Source: Nisaea nitritireducens | GTDB taxonomy: Bacteria; Pseudomonadota; Alphaproteobacteria; Thalassobaculales; Thalassobaculaceae | NCBI RefSeq assembly: GCF_014904795.1 | Contig: NZ_JACZFS010000045.1 | Location: 1-64,000 of the forward strand | DNA: 64,000 nucleotides | Direction of reading: 5' to 3' | Shown: in pieces, positions 36,973 through 45,580 of the stretch | How positions within the stretch are numbered: position 1 is the stretch's first letter | How the letters are laid out: each line of letters starts with the position of its first letter | Position numbers and translations under genes: made by a program | The notes under the pieces: model-generated | What the model saw: the letters and a program-made list of their open reading frames with translations, nothing else | What the model was told of the DNA's origin: nothing | The model's database searches: none

Positions 36973-37887
36973 ATGTCCTTTGAAGCTTTCCTTGGTGAAC
37001 TCCGCGCGGATGCGGACGAGCGCCGCATCACGCCGCCCCCCGGCTCTGTTGACTGCGACGTTCGCATCACAAGCGTTTCCGGCAAGGCACCTCCAAAAGA
37101 TCTGCCGGAGCACCCGCCGGAAGCGTATCGCGACGTTCAGGAAGAAATCGGCCTGTCGCGGGTGGTCCTGATCCAGGCGGACGAGCTTGGCTTCGACAAC
37201 AGTACGCTGCTTGCCTCTCTCGAAGCACTGGCCGTCGCTCCGGACGGTTATGTCGAGGACTGCGCGCGGGCCTTCTGCATGGTGCGCCCGGGGATCGAGG
37301 CAGGGGAGCTTGAAGATCTTGCGGCCGCTGGTGTCACGGGGATGCGCGTGACCATGCTGCGGCACCGGGAAAGTTGTCCGTGGGACGAAATCGACCGCCA
37401 TGTCCGCCGGGTGCATGATCTGACCGGCTGGAATATCGAGCTGGCGATGGACGGCTCGGACCTGCACGAGGTCGAGCAGATGGTCCGCGCCTGGCCTGGA
37501 AATATCATCCTGCCAGACCTTGGCGGGTTCCGCTTCTCCCGCAGCCTGACGCAGCCGGGGTTTCGGGCGCTTCGCCATATCGTCGACAAAGGAAATGTCT
37601 GGGTGAAGCTTTCGGCGCCTTACGCGATTGGTAAAGACGGTAACCCGGAAGATCCGGAAGTGACTGAACTTGCGCGTGCGCTCGTCGACTGGGCGCCGGA
37701 GCGCATGGTCTGGGGTAGCGCCTGGCCGCATTTGAGCTGGCCGGGAGAGGCTGATTCCTTACCCGTAAATTCGGGCTTGATGGAATCACTCGGCGCCTGG
37801 GTTTCCGATGGGGAAGTGCGGGATCGCATTTTGCTTCAGAATCCGGAAGCATTGTATGGCTTTGGGGCGTGGCCGATCGCAAAATAA
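36973..37887 (+). CDS. Amidohydrolase family 2 protein lacking key catalytic residues
   Basis: A 304-aa TIM-barrel protein of the group that includes L-fuconolactonase and 2-pyrone-4,6-dicarboxylate lactonase (LigI). The fold is clear (ITSVSGKAPPKDLP, VVLIQADELGFDNSTLL, FCMVRPG, LPDLGGFRF). The N-terminal metal or substrate motif HxH is replaced by DCDVRIT, and the catalytic Asp of W-G-T-D-W-P-H is changed to Ala in WGSAWPH. It may be inactive, a binding protein, or use another mechanism. Its place beside a UxaA dehydratase and a keto-deoxy acid dehydrogenase is what a lactonase would have. Confidence 0.82.
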   Translation: MSFEAFLGELRADADERRITPPPGSVDCDVRITSVSGKAPPKDLPEHPPEAYRDVQEEIGLSRVVLIQADELGFDNSTLLASLEALAVAPDGYVEDCARAFCMVRPGIEAGELEDLAAAGVTGMRVTMLRHRESCPWDEIDRHVRRVHDLTGWNIELAMDGSDLHEVEQMVRAWPGNIILPDLGGFRFSRSLTQPGFRALRHIVDKGNVWVKLSAPYAIGKDGNPEDPEVTELARALVDWAPERMVWGSAWPHLSWPGEADSLPVNSGLMESLGAWVSDGEVRDRILLQNPEALYGFGAWPIAK

Positions 37888-37985
37888 TTCGGCACATTCA
37901 GGCGATAGCCAAGAAAGTCGAACGCGAGCAAGCCCCGGATGAAGATCAGTCCAAGCGGCGGCGCCGTCCGGCCGGTGTCGAGTAG
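37869..37985 (+). CDS. Possible 38-residue basic peptide after the amidohydrolase
   Basis: A GTG-started frame overlaps the end of the amidohydrolase gene and reads MADRKIIRHIQAIAKKVERE, then an acidic patch (PDEDQ), then KRRRRPAGVE and a stop. The composition is coding-like with a short helix and an Arg-rich tail, as in some RNA-binding microproteins. No ribosome site is evident. It may be chance, or the remnant tail of a lost gene. Confidence 0.25.
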   Translation: MADRKIIRHIQAIAKKVEREQAPDEDQSKRRRRPAGVE

Positions 37986-38268
37986 TCGCCGCGCAGATAC
38001 GGCCGCGCATCATCACAACTCCCAGATATTTCCATTTCGGCGTAGAATATTTTTGAGTCCTTATATTCAATAAGGTCACTTCTTGTTGATTGTAGCGCAT
38101 TGATATTTTTGTTGTTTGTTTCTCCGAATAGCATTCGAATAAGGACGTATTTGAAATTGCTGACTTCACAAAGTCATAGTAAGTTTTAGTTAAGGAATAT
38201 TGCCTACTTTGTACATCAAGCGGTGTCTTAGTCCGTCGAGAGATATGTTTGCAAAGTGGGTGGGGTAC
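37986..38268. other. AT-rich upstream region of the chemoreceptor gene
   Basis: About 280 bases, markedly richer in A and T than flanking genes, with no convincing gene. Probably the promoter of the chemoreceptor gene; the sequence TTTAGTTAAGG and neighbouring A/T tracts offer no clear -35/-10 pair. Confidence 0.45.
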
Positions 38269-39981
38269 ATGAATATTTCCAGCATAAGCGTGCGGAATAA
38301 GGTCACCTCTGTGACTGTTATTCTTGTTGCCATTGCAATGCTTGCGACAGCGTATTCAGCGATCTTCCTGATCGCGGATTATGTTGAGAAACAGGCGGCG
38401 ACGGCTCAGGATCGTAACTTGCGAACGGCAGCCATGATGTTGTCGGACAGTTACGAAAATCTCGTTGTCACAAAGAAGGGCGACGGACTTTCAGTTTCCT
38501 GGAAGGGACAGATCCCCGCATTCGAAGAGCACGCTGCCATCGACGATGTTGGCTTTGCCACCGGCGAAACGGCGACGATCTTTGCCTGGGACGAGGAAAC
38601 CGGGGACTTCTGGCGCCGTACCACGAACATCAAGAAGAACGACGGCAGCCGTGCCATCGGCACGCCGCTTGGCAAGAAAGGCAAGGTCTACCCGATCATC
38701 ACCAAGGGGCAGACTTTCCGCGGGCTGGCGACAATCCTCGGCAAGGAATACTTCACCCTCTATGAGCCGATATTCTCCACCACTGACAAGAGCAAGGTTA
38801 TCGGTATCCTCTATGTGGGCGTCGGCCGTACCGCCATCGCGCAGATCAAGGACGAGCTGACATTCAGCCTGCTGAGCGTTATGGGTGTGCTCGCCATTAT
38901 CGCAGTGGCGATCTCTGTACTGGTTGTCGGTCGCCTTTTGAAGCCGTTCCCGGTCTTGCGCGGGGTCATTCACCGGCTTTCCGCCAACGAGCTTGATGTC
39001 GATGTTCCCTATCTCGACCGTAAAGACGATGTTGGCGATCTGGCTCAGGCTGTGGAGATGTTCAAGACCGCGTCCATGGAGAGCCGTACTCTTTCAGATC
39101 AGCGTATTGAGGACGAGAAGCGAGGCGATGCCGAAAAGCGGCAGATGATGGTTCGAACCGCCGACGACTTTGAAACCACGGTGGGCAGCATGGTCGATCA
39201 TGTTTCCACCTCTCTGCAACAGTTCAATACGTCCGCCAGAGACATGTCGGCGACGGCGGAGGAAACCAAGGCGAAAGCCGGGCTCGTCGTGACCGCGTCC
39301 GAGGATGCCGCCCGGAACATCCAGACCGTGGCGGCCGCCACCGAGGAGCTCAGCGCCTCGATCACGGAAATCGGCCAACAGGTCTCGCAGGCATCCAGCA
39401 TCGCCTCCGGTGCGGTGCGCGAAGCGGCAGATACGAACAGCAAGGTGCAGGGTCTGGCGGAAGCCGCGCAGAAAATCGGCGAAGTCGTGGGCCTCATCAC
39501 GGACATCGCCGAGCAGACCAACCTGCTTGCCCTGAACGCCACCATTGAAGCCGCACGGGCCGGCGAGGCGGGCAAGGGCTTTGCGGTCGTTGCCTCCGAG
39601 GTGAAGAACCTGGCCAGCCAGACAGGTAAGGCGACCGAGGAAATCTCGGCCCAGATCCAGGGCATTCAGGCTTCCACGGATGAATCGGTGACGGCAATCG
39701 GGGCGATCACGCAAACCATCGAGCAGGTGGATCAGATCGCGGCCGCTATCTCCGCCGCCGTTGAGGAGCAGACAGCAGCCACGCAGGAAATTGCCAGAAA
39801 CGTGGAAGAGGCCTCAAGTGGCACGAACCAGGTGAACAGCAATATCTCCGAAGTTTCCGCCGCCACCCAGGTGACAGGAGAGGTTGCCCAGACGATCCAG
39901 AGCGAATCTCTCGCCCTGTCGCAGGACGCGGAAAAGCTGAAAGCCGAGATCCAGCGTTTCCTTGCCGGTATCCGTTCTTGA
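38269..39981 (+). CDS. Methyl-accepting chemotaxis protein with Cache sensor
   Basis: A 570-aa chemoreceptor. Membrane segments at about 13-35 and 205-228 enclose a periplasmic Cache-type domain of about 170 residues with [20 protein letters not shown] and [13 protein letters not shown], the Cache_3/Cache_2 pattern that binds small organic acids or amino acids. HAMP follows, then the signalling hairpin with [20 protein letters not shown] and [19 protein letters not shown]. No C-terminal CheR-binding pentapeptide. The start is ATG 38269 (GGTGGGG before it) or ATG 38245. It stands alone, terminated by a hairpin, so it feeds a chemotaxis array encoded elsewhere. Confidence 0.92.
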   Translation: MNISSISVRNKVTSVTVILVAIAMLATAYSAIFLIADYVEKQAATAQDRNLRTAAMMLSDSYENLVVTKKGDGLSVSWKGQIPAFEEHAAIDDVGFATGETATIFAWDEETGDFWRRTTNIKKNDGSRAIGTPLGKKGKVYPIITKGQTFRGLATILGKEYFTLYEPIFSTTDKSKVIGILYVGVGRTAIAQIKDELTFSLLSVMGVLAIIAVAISVLVVGRLLKPFPVLRGVIHRLSANELDVDVPYLDRKDDVGDLAQAVEMFKTASMESRTLSDQRIEDEKRGDAEKRQMMVRTADDFETTVGSMVDHVSTSLQQFNTSARDMSATAEETKAKAGLVVTASEDAARNIQTVAAATEELSASITEIGQQVSQASSIASGAVREAADTNSKVQGLAEAAQKIGEVVGLITDIAEQTNLLALNATIEAARAGEAGKGFAVVASEVKNLASQTGKATEEISAQIQGIQASTDESVTAIGAITQTIEQVDQIAAAISAAVEEQTAATQEIARNVEEASSGTNQVNSNISEVSAATQVTGEVAQTIQSESLALSQDAEKLKAEIQRFLAGIRS

Positions 39982-40022
39982 TCTAGGAGCCTGGCCAGAC
40001 CTTTTTGGGTCCAGACCTATAG

Positions 40023-40059
40023 CGCGGAGAAGCTGAAAAGCTTCTCCGCGTCTCTGTTT
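40023..40059 (+). terminator. Hairpin terminator after the chemoreceptor
   Basis: Perfect 11-base arms CGCGGAGAAGC (40023-40033) and GCTTCTCCGCG (40040-40050) with a 6-base loop, followed by TCTCTGTTTC, about 40 bases after the stop. Confidence 0.75.
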
Positions 40060-40131
40060 CGGCATACCCAGAGAAATCAGAGAAACCGTCATCGGGAGAC
40101 CGTGACGGTTTTTGCCGTAGCTTGATCGCGT

Positions 40132-40371
40132 TTATTGCGGGTCGTGATCCGCGGAGACGACAAGTCGCCAGAGAATATCGCCCAGACTCTCGTCATGTTG
40201 ATGGTGGTTCTGCGGCGGCAACGGCTCTCCTTGATTTGACGCCACTTCTTTCCGGCAACCTTCGCAGCGATAGATTCCGGAGCGTGGCGCGTCGTCGCCG
40301 GGCCGGTGGAGTTCGTCGAAGACGTGGACCGCCGATTTCAAGAGATACCGATCATCCTTGTAGAGTGCCAT
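40132..40371 (-). CDS. Small zinc-knuckle-like protein
   Basis: A 79-aa cytosolic protein. Near the middle it has GIYRCEGCRKEVASNQGEPL then PPQNHHQH: a C-x-x-C pair and a cluster of three His, which may form a zinc site. This pattern is found in small conserved proteins of many proteobacteria with no assigned function. ATG at 40371 has GGGGGCGA upstream; the longer frame to 40485 is not supported. It diverges from the O-methyltransferase across about 250 bases, which hold only a GTTAT/ATAAC inverted pair (40590-40605) near the methyltransferase start. Confidence 0.7.
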   Translation of the reverse strand: MALYKDDRYLLKSAVHVFDELHRPGDDAPRSGIYRCEGCRKEVASNQGEPLPPQNHHQHDESLGDILWRLVVSADHDPQ

Positions 40372-40622
40372 GGTCGCCCCCGTTCTCTTTCTGGTTGAGT
40401 TATCGTTCAGCCGATAGAGGGGGGAGTCAAGAAAGTGCGCTGCCGGGCGATCCGCCGGTGCCTGAAAAACCTCGTCAATCCCCATGTTCGTTTGCGGTGC
40501 AGCATAAATTGACGTGCGCTGAAGCTGCTAAGTCCAATCCCTGTCGCAAAAAACCCTACTGTTTTGCAGCTTTTGGCGAATTCAGATAAGTTATGTCGCA
40601 ATAACGATAAAAGAACAGGGAT

Positions 40623-41642
40623 ATGACGATGACGTTGCTGACCAACGCCGAAGAAATTTCCGATATTGCGTTCGGCTTCATGGGATCGAAGGCGTTATTC
40701 GCTGCGCTGCATCATGGAATTTTCACCTGCCTTGCGGACGGCCCGCTCTCCGTTGAGGAGCTCGGCGAGGCGACCGGCCTGCATCCGGATCGGGTCCAGA
40801 CCCTGCTGACCGCGCTGGCGGCGCTCGGCGTCGTCTCCTCGGAAGACGGGCGCTTCGCCAATTCCCCCGCCGCGGAGGCTTTCCTGGTGAAAGGCGCCAA
40901 GTACGATTTCGGCGACTATCTGCGCCTGCAGGTGGACCGGCAGATGTACGGTCTGCTGGATCAGATCGAGGATGCCATCGCCAATAAGTTGCCGGAGGAT
41001 GCCACCAGTTCCTACGCCGACTGGTTCTCCGATCCGGAGCAGGCCAAGCTTTATTCCCGCAGCCAGCATGCCGGCTCCCTTGGCCCGGCGCGTGGTCTGG
41101 CGAAACAGGTGGATCTCTCAGGCGGCAAGAAGCTGCTGGATGTCGGCGGCGGTACCGGCGCTTTTGCCATTACCTTGTGCAAGGCTTTCCCGGACCTCAC
41201 AGCGACCATTGTCGATTTCCCGAACGTCGCCGCGCTCGGCAAAGGCTATGTCGAGAAGGCCGGGCTCAGCGACCGGATCGAATATGTCATTGGCGATGCT
41301 CTGCGCACCGAATGGCCGCGCGAGCAGGACGCGATCCTGATGTCCTATCTGTTTTCCGGCGTGGCCGGTGACGAGCATGACAGCCTGCTGAAGCGCGCCT
41401 ACGATCATCTGGTTCCCGGCGGCCGCCTGCTGATCCACGATTTCGTGGTTACCGCCGACCGCACAGGCCCGAAACTCGCCGCCCTCTGGCAGCTCCAGCA
41501 CACCGCCTTCACGCCTGAAGCGCGTTCGCTCGACGATGAATGGCTGGCGGAGCAGCTGAAGAAGACGGGTTTCACAGACGTGAAGGTTGGCCCGATGATC
41601 CCGGGCATGACAATGCTGGCGGAAGCGGTCCGCCCGGAGTGA
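40623..41642 (+). CDS. Class I O-methyltransferase (AcetylserotoninOMT/CrtF-like family)
   Basis: A 339-aa SAM-dependent enzyme. An N-terminal winged-helix dimerisation domain (about 15-95, LFAALHHGIFTCLADGPLSV) is followed by a catalytic domain with KLLDVGGGTGAFAITLCKAF, DFPNVAALGKGYV, and the acidic motif VGDALRTEWP variant. LLIHDFVV is typical of the O-methyltransferase 2 family. Relatives methylate carotenoids, bacteriochlorophyll precursors or small phenols. No pigment genes are nearby, so the substrate is unknown. Confidence 0.88.
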   Translation: MTMTLLTNAEEISDIAFGFMGSKALFAALHHGIFTCLADGPLSVEELGEATGLHPDRVQTLLTALAALGVVSSEDGRFANSPAAEAFLVKGAKYDFGDYLRLQVDRQMYGLLDQIEDAIANKLPEDATSSYADWFSDPEQAKLYSRSQHAGSLGPARGLAKQVDLSGGKKLLDVGGGTGAFAITLCKAFPDLTATIVDFPNVAALGKGYVEKAGLSDRIEYVIGDALRTEWPREQDAILMSYLFSGVAGDEHDSLLKRAYDHLVPGGRLLIHDFVVTADRTGPKLAALWQLQHTAFTPEARSLDDEWLAEQLKKTGFTDVKVGPMIPGMTMLAEAVRPE

Positions 41643-41669
41643 TCCCGGACGGCCGCCGATACCCGCTGC

Positions 41670-42236
41670 TCAACCCGTAGAGGAAAGGGCGTGGACGTGT
41701 ACGTCGCGCCCGGAATGTTTCTTCAGGATGTCGACAGCGCGCTGCTCATGCGCTTTGTCCCAGGTGCGCACCCAGAGTAGCAGGCCGCCATGGTCGAGCT
41801 GTTCCTGCAGACCCTTCGCATGGCGGTCCCCGAGCAGTTTCGCCATGATACCGCCGGCGAACCCGCCCGCGCCGCCCGCAATGGCGGCCCCGATGATCGC
41901 GGCCGCCATGGTGCCACCGGATGCCAGGATGGCGCCGGCCGCGGTGGTGGCCGCGATATAAAGCGGAGCGCCGATCAGGCCGCCTTCCGCATCGCCAATC
42001 GATTCCGTGGAGACATAGCAGCAGCGGGCGGCCTTCGGGTCGTCCTCGAGGTCCGAAACCTTCTCGTATTTGTGGCCGAGCTTCTCCTCGACCGTACGCT
42101 CACCGGCAAGCAGGCTCAGCTCGGCGCGGTTGAAGCCGGAACTCGTCAGATCATCGACCGCTTCCTGCAATGCCTCGGCGGTTTCGAAATATCCTACGGC
42201 TTCACGGATAGCGTCGTTTGCTTGCGCGGTGGGCAT
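41670..42236 (-). CDS. General stress-like protein with glycine-zipper segment
   Basis: A 188-aa protein. The first part (about 8-90) looks like the YflT/17M stress domain: VGYFETAEALQEAVDDLTSS then GFNRAELSLLAG. A glycine/alanine-rich hydrophobic zipper follows (about 110-150, GAILASGGTMAAAIIGAAIA), and a C-terminal strand-helix part repeats the ferredoxin-like pattern (GGLLLWVRTWDKAHEQRAVD). Likely a membrane-associated protein of unknown role. GAGGAGA precedes the ATG at 42236. Confidence 0.6.
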   Translation of the reverse strand: MPTAQANDAIREAVGYFETAEALQEAVDDLTSSGFNRAELSLLAGERTVEEKLGHKYEKVSDLEDDPKAARCCYVSTESIGDAEGGLIGAPLYIAATTAAGAILASGGTMAAAIIGAAIAGGAGGFAGGIMAKLLGDRHAKGLQEQLDHGGLLLWVRTWDKAHEQRAVDILKKHSGRDVHVHALSSTG

Positions 42237-42432
42237 CACAGTCTCCTCTGGGTGAGTCGGGCTCCCTTGGACGAGCCGATCTGGCCGGGAACAGTTTTCG
42301 AGTGCGCGTGATGATAGCATTGCGTAAGGGGCTGTACACCATCGCCTCGAGCCCCGCATCTTGCCCAAGCGCGGGAGACAGGGGCAATGTCGGATCTGGA
42401 GCCTGGGGCGGGAACGGAAAAGCGGGACAGGG

Positions 42433-43164
42433 ATGGGTGAGAATTTTGCGCTGACGCTGGCGGCCAGCCTGCTGGCGGGCGGGGTAACGACGGCCGGTAT
42501 CCTCGCGATCCGTCGTTACGAGGGCTGGGCAAGGCAAAACAGCACATACTTTGTCTGCTTCGCGGCCGGTGTCCTGATTGCCGTCTCCTTCCTGCATATT
42601 GTGCCGACTTCTTTTGCCATGGCCCCCGAGGCGCCGGCCTGCCTCTTCGCCGGGTACATGCTGACTCACCTCCTCAACCGGTTCCTCACCACCTATGTCT
42701 GCGACAGGCCGGAGACCGCACGGCTGGCGATCGGCCTGGTGCCGCTTTTCGGTATCGGCTTTCATTCCTTCCTCGACGGCGTGGTTTATTCCATCAGCTT
42801 CAGCGTTAGCCTGCTGACGGGAGGGCTGGTTGCTCTCGGCATGGTGCTGCACGAGTTTCCCGAGGGAATCGTGACCTATGCGATGCTGGTCCGCGGTGGG
42901 GTCTCCGGGCGCCGCGCCTTCTGGCTCGCCTTCCTCGCTTCGGCGGCGACGACCCCGCTCGGCACCCTGGTCTCCTATCCCTGGATCAGCCGTATCGACC
43001 AGGACCTGCTCGGCGCCCTGCTCGCCCTCTCGGCGGGCGCCCTGATCTATGTCGGCGCCACCCACCTGTTGCCCCAGGCCGAACGCGAGCCGCGCCGCTT
43101 CAGCCTGCTCGCACTCGCGGCGGGGGGCCTGGTGGCTCTGGGGATTGTTTTGAGCAAGGGGTGA
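42433..43164 (+). CDS. ZIP-family metal transporter
   Basis: A 243-aa membrane protein with about eight helices. The metal pathway motifs are GIGFHSFLDGVVYSI in helix 4 and VLHEFPEGIVTYAML in helix 5, the HS..DG and HEFPEG signatures of the ZIP/GufA group. Imports zinc, iron or manganese. It diverges from the stress-like protein. ATG at 42433 follows GGGACAGG. Confidence 0.9.
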   Translation: MGENFALTLAASLLAGGVTTAGILAIRRYEGWARQNSTYFVCFAAGVLIAVSFLHIVPTSFAMAPEAPACLFAGYMLTHLLNRFLTTYVCDRPETARLAIGLVPLFGIGFHSFLDGVVYSISFSVSLLTGGLVALGMVLHEFPEGIVTYAMLVRGGVSGRRAFWLAFLASAATTPLGTLVSYPWISRIDQDLLGALLALSAGALIYVGATHLLPQAEREPRRFSLLALAAGGLVALGIVLSKG

Positions 43165-43302
43165 GAGCGAAGGTCAGTATTCGGTGCCGTATCTTCGTAA
43201 TTTCAGAACGGTCGCCCATAAGAGCGTTTTCAGAAATTAGCTAACATACTTCCTTGATTCCCTGTTTTCTTGGGTCTTTTTACGATGCTATAGGAAGCAA
43301 TA

Positions 43303-43902
43303 TTGTTCTCGATGAGTGGATGGGGTGGGTTTGTGAAAGGGTTTTTGCTGAATGTGCTGCGAGAAGTGGGTAACTCGGTGCGCTACGGTGATGCGAAATG
43401 CGTCGTAATTGCCGGCGTTAGTTTTACGCTTCTAATGTCGTATTTTCGGTTTTTATGGGACGCGCCAGGAAAGACTTGGGGGATTATGGCCTCTATTGAT
43501 GTTTCTGGCTTAGACGGAAAAGATACTCTTATTATAGCCTTGTTGTTTTCTTCTTTTGTTTTGTCAGCGCTGGCGCTTATTCCCTCTACTTCGAGGAAAT
43601 CCTACAGAATAAGTTTTTTAAATTGGGTGAATAAAAAACTCTATCAGAGTGAAGCAATCTCAAAAAGCAATGGAATAGTTTATTTTCGCGACATCGCCAT
43701 GTATGAAACTCTGGAAGAATACGGGGTTTCATTGGAAAGTAAATTCGAATCCGGAAAGGGTTTGGATCAAGTAGAATGTGATCTTTCTGCGCAGGTGTGG
43801 GTTGTGTCCCGGATTGCAACTGCGAAGTTCATTGTTGCCAATTTTTCTGTTTATTTTCTTTTCTCCGCAGTCGCTCTGTTTTTCGTTATGTCGGTTTTTT
43901 GA
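43303..43902 (+). CDS. Pycsar-effector-like (PycTM) membrane protein, orphan
   Basis: A 199-aa protein, clearly AT-richer than its neighbours. The start VGNSVRYGDAKCVVIAGVSF is the YxDxK-plus-first-helix pattern of the Pycsar effector membrane family (DUF5706/PycTM). A second helix ends in ALIPSTSRK; NGIVYFRDIAMYETLEEY is the conserved loop; a third and fourth hydrophobic part closes the protein (ATAKFIVANFSVYFLFSAVA). In Pycsar defence a phage-triggered cyclase makes cCMP or cUMP and such effectors damage the membrane. No cyclase gene is adjacent. The start is TTG 43303, five bases after AGGAAG; ATG 43312 is the alternative. Confidence 0.65.
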   Translation: MFSMSGWGGFVKGFLLNVLREVGNSVRYGDAKCVVIAGVSFTLLMSYFRFLWDAPGKTWGIMASIDVSGLDGKDTLIIALLFSSFVLSALALIPSTSRKSYRISFLNWVNKKLYQSEAISKSNGIVYFRDIAMYETLEEYGVSLESKFESGKGLDQVECDLSAQVWVVSRIATAKFIVANFSVYFLFSAVALFFVMSVF

Positions 43903-43961
43903 TCCGGTGACTGTGCACCCGCCGGTTTCGAACTCCTCGAGACCCGGCCCGCTGAGTGACG

Positions 43962-44318
43962 TTAGCCCTCCAGGTCGGTCTGGATGAAGCGGTCGTTCAG
44001 GTGAATGTCCGTGGTCTCCAGCCGGCCCGGGCCGAGATTCTCGAACTTGTGCGGCACGTCCGCCGGGCCGAAGACGATCTGCCCCGCCTCGGCCTCGAAA
44101 CTCCGGTCGCCGACCGTGAAGCGCGCCCGGCCCTGACGGATGATGAAGAGCTCGTCATAGGGATGCAGATGCAGCTTCGGCCCGCTGCCGACCCTGTCGC
44201 TGGAGAAAAACAGCACCGTCACATCCGTGCCGACCGCCCCACCCTCGAACCGGCCGACCCACTGGTCTTTTTCCCGGGCCCAGTCACTGCGCTTGATTAG
44301 TGCGGGGGAGCGGTTCAT
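43962..44318 (-). CDS. Cupin domain protein
   Basis: A 118-aa single-cupin protein. Motif 1 is GPKLHLHPYDELFIIRQGRA with two His and a Glu; motif 2 is GQIVFGPADVPHKFEN with the third His, a complete metal site. Likely a metal-dependent sensor or enzyme for a small molecule. ATG at 44318 has GAAGGACC upstream. It is GC-rich like the core genome, unlike the Pycsar-like gene with which it converges. Confidence 0.8.
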   Translation of the reverse strand: MNRSPALIKRSDWAREKDQWVGRFEGGAVGTDVTVLFFSSDRVGSGPKLHLHPYDELFIIRQGRARFTVGDRSFEAEAGQIVFGPADVPHKFENLGPGRLETTDIHLNDRFIQTDLEG

Positions 44319-44555
44319 GGCGGACGGTCCTTCTATATCGGTGTCTTTGGCTGGGCTTTGATATGGGAGTTCAGGGGGCCAGTTGGCCCGAAATCGTGGA
44401 ATCAAATATGCTTCGTTTAAGTCTCTTTATTTTACTCGAAAGACTAGAGTGCTGATCCTTTAGTCTCCTCTCTATCTGGATCAGGCGCGTCCTGCAATTT
44501 TACTGGCTAATAGGGGTGTGCCCGCATACCATTTCAACTTTAATGGGAGGTGGGA

Positions 44556-44873
44556 TTGGCCAGAATTACTCGGGTAACAGAAAACGAAATAGCGTTTGCC
44601 GTTCTTCAAATTGCTGCAACACAACCGAACGGGATAGCGACCTTTCAGCGTATAAAGCGGGAGATCCCTGACTATATAGAGTTGTCTGAGGCAGATAGAC
44701 GGCGTTCAATTACGCGTCCAAATGAAGAGGTTTGGGAACAGCTTATCCGAAATATAAAATCACACTACGAGGCACTCGGTAATTACATTTGTGAAGGTTA
44801 TCTAGAGCATGTTCCGCGTTCTGGGTACCGCATCACAGATCAGGGAAGGAGGCATCTACACTCACGCTCTTAA
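44556..44873 (+). CDS. Winged-helix protein (Mrr N-terminus-like)
   Basis: A 105-aa protein, AT-richer than average. Predicted as a small winged helix: ITRVTENEIAFAVLQIAATQ then GIATFQRIKREIPDYIELSE, and the end YLEHVPRSGYRITDQGRRHL, the wing found at the N-terminus of Mrr-type restriction proteins. TTG at 44556 lies five bases after GGGAGG and is preferred over GTG at 44550. It converges with the methylase gene, sharing TTAA at the stops. It could be a regulator or a DNA-binding partner of the methylase. Confidence 0.55.
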   Translation: MARITRVTENEIAFAVLQIAATQPNGIATFQRIKREIPDYIELSEADRRRSITRPNEEVWEQLIRNIKSHYEALGNYICEGYLEHVPRSGYRITDQGRRHLHSRS

Positions 44874-45466
44874 TCGGAGTAACGCGCCTTGTAGCCGGGC
44901 TCGAGCCAGCGTAGCTCTGTTCCGCTCGGGGCGTCCTTGTCCCACACGAACCATGCATAGGCTGTTGTGCCGCTGCCTTTCCGCTCTGCCCCGGCTGGAT
45001 AGAAGGTTATCCGCTCGCTGAACACCCAAACGCGTGATGGTGGTGATTCAGAGAAAATAGTGCGTTGGCGGTTGGCGCCTTCCAAAAACGCTAACCGTAA
45101 GAGAAGTGCAAATTTTTGGTCTACTGAAGATAACCCCGATCGCACAAACCCCTCGGCGGCGTTATACGGTGGGTTGGTTACGATGTTTGATGCTCGTCGA
45201 TTAGGCGATAAAAAGTCGACGCCTCTTTCGCCATAACCTCGATCGTAGAGGTCTGAACTAGCAACAGGTCTACCCGTATCTTCTAGAACGACCGACATGG
45301 AACCGTCGCCGCAGGCAGGCTCCCAAATGTCGCCTTTGAAGCTTTCATTATCGATCAAAGCATACGTCGCCCACCGAGGCGTCGGAAAGAAATCAGGACC
45401 GCCTAGATCTGCGAACCGCTTCAGCGTCGGCTTGTAGCCACCATTGAGATTGTATGTCGTATCCAT
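44870..45466 (-). CDS. Phage-type DNA adenine N6 methylase-like protein
   Basis: A 198-aa protein. FFPTPRWATYALIDNE precedes the SAM region DIWEPACGDGSMSVVLED, then SSDLYDRGYG, and the catalytic motif IVTNPPYNAAEGF with NPPY, the adenine/N6 type. Such short stand-alone methylases are common in phages and islands. No restriction endonuclease lies next to it. AT content is higher than in the core genes. No ribosome site is evident before ATG 45466. Confidence 0.8.
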   Translation of the reverse strand: MDTTYNLNGGYKPTLKRFADLGGPDFFPTPRWATYALIDNESFKGDIWEPACGDGSMSVVLEDTGRPVASSDLYDRGYGERGVDFLSPNRRASNIVTNPPYNAAEGFVRSGLSSVDQKFALLLRLAFLEGANRQRTIFSESPPSRVWVFSERITFYPAGAERKGSGTTAYAWFVWDKDAPSGTELRWLEPGYKARYSD

Positions 45467-45580
45467 GTGGAAAATTATAATAGAATCAGTATATTAGTCA
45501 ATGCTCCCTAAGTGATTCTAACGACTCGATTTTTCGAGTTTGTACTGGATAATGAGCCAAGTTGGAATGAATCGCTCCCC

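Noticed and set aside
43180-45580. A prophage or integrative element spanning the AT-rich genes
   Set aside because: There is no integrase, no att-like direct repeat that I could see, and a GC-rich cupin gene lies in the middle; only scattered acquired genes are supported.
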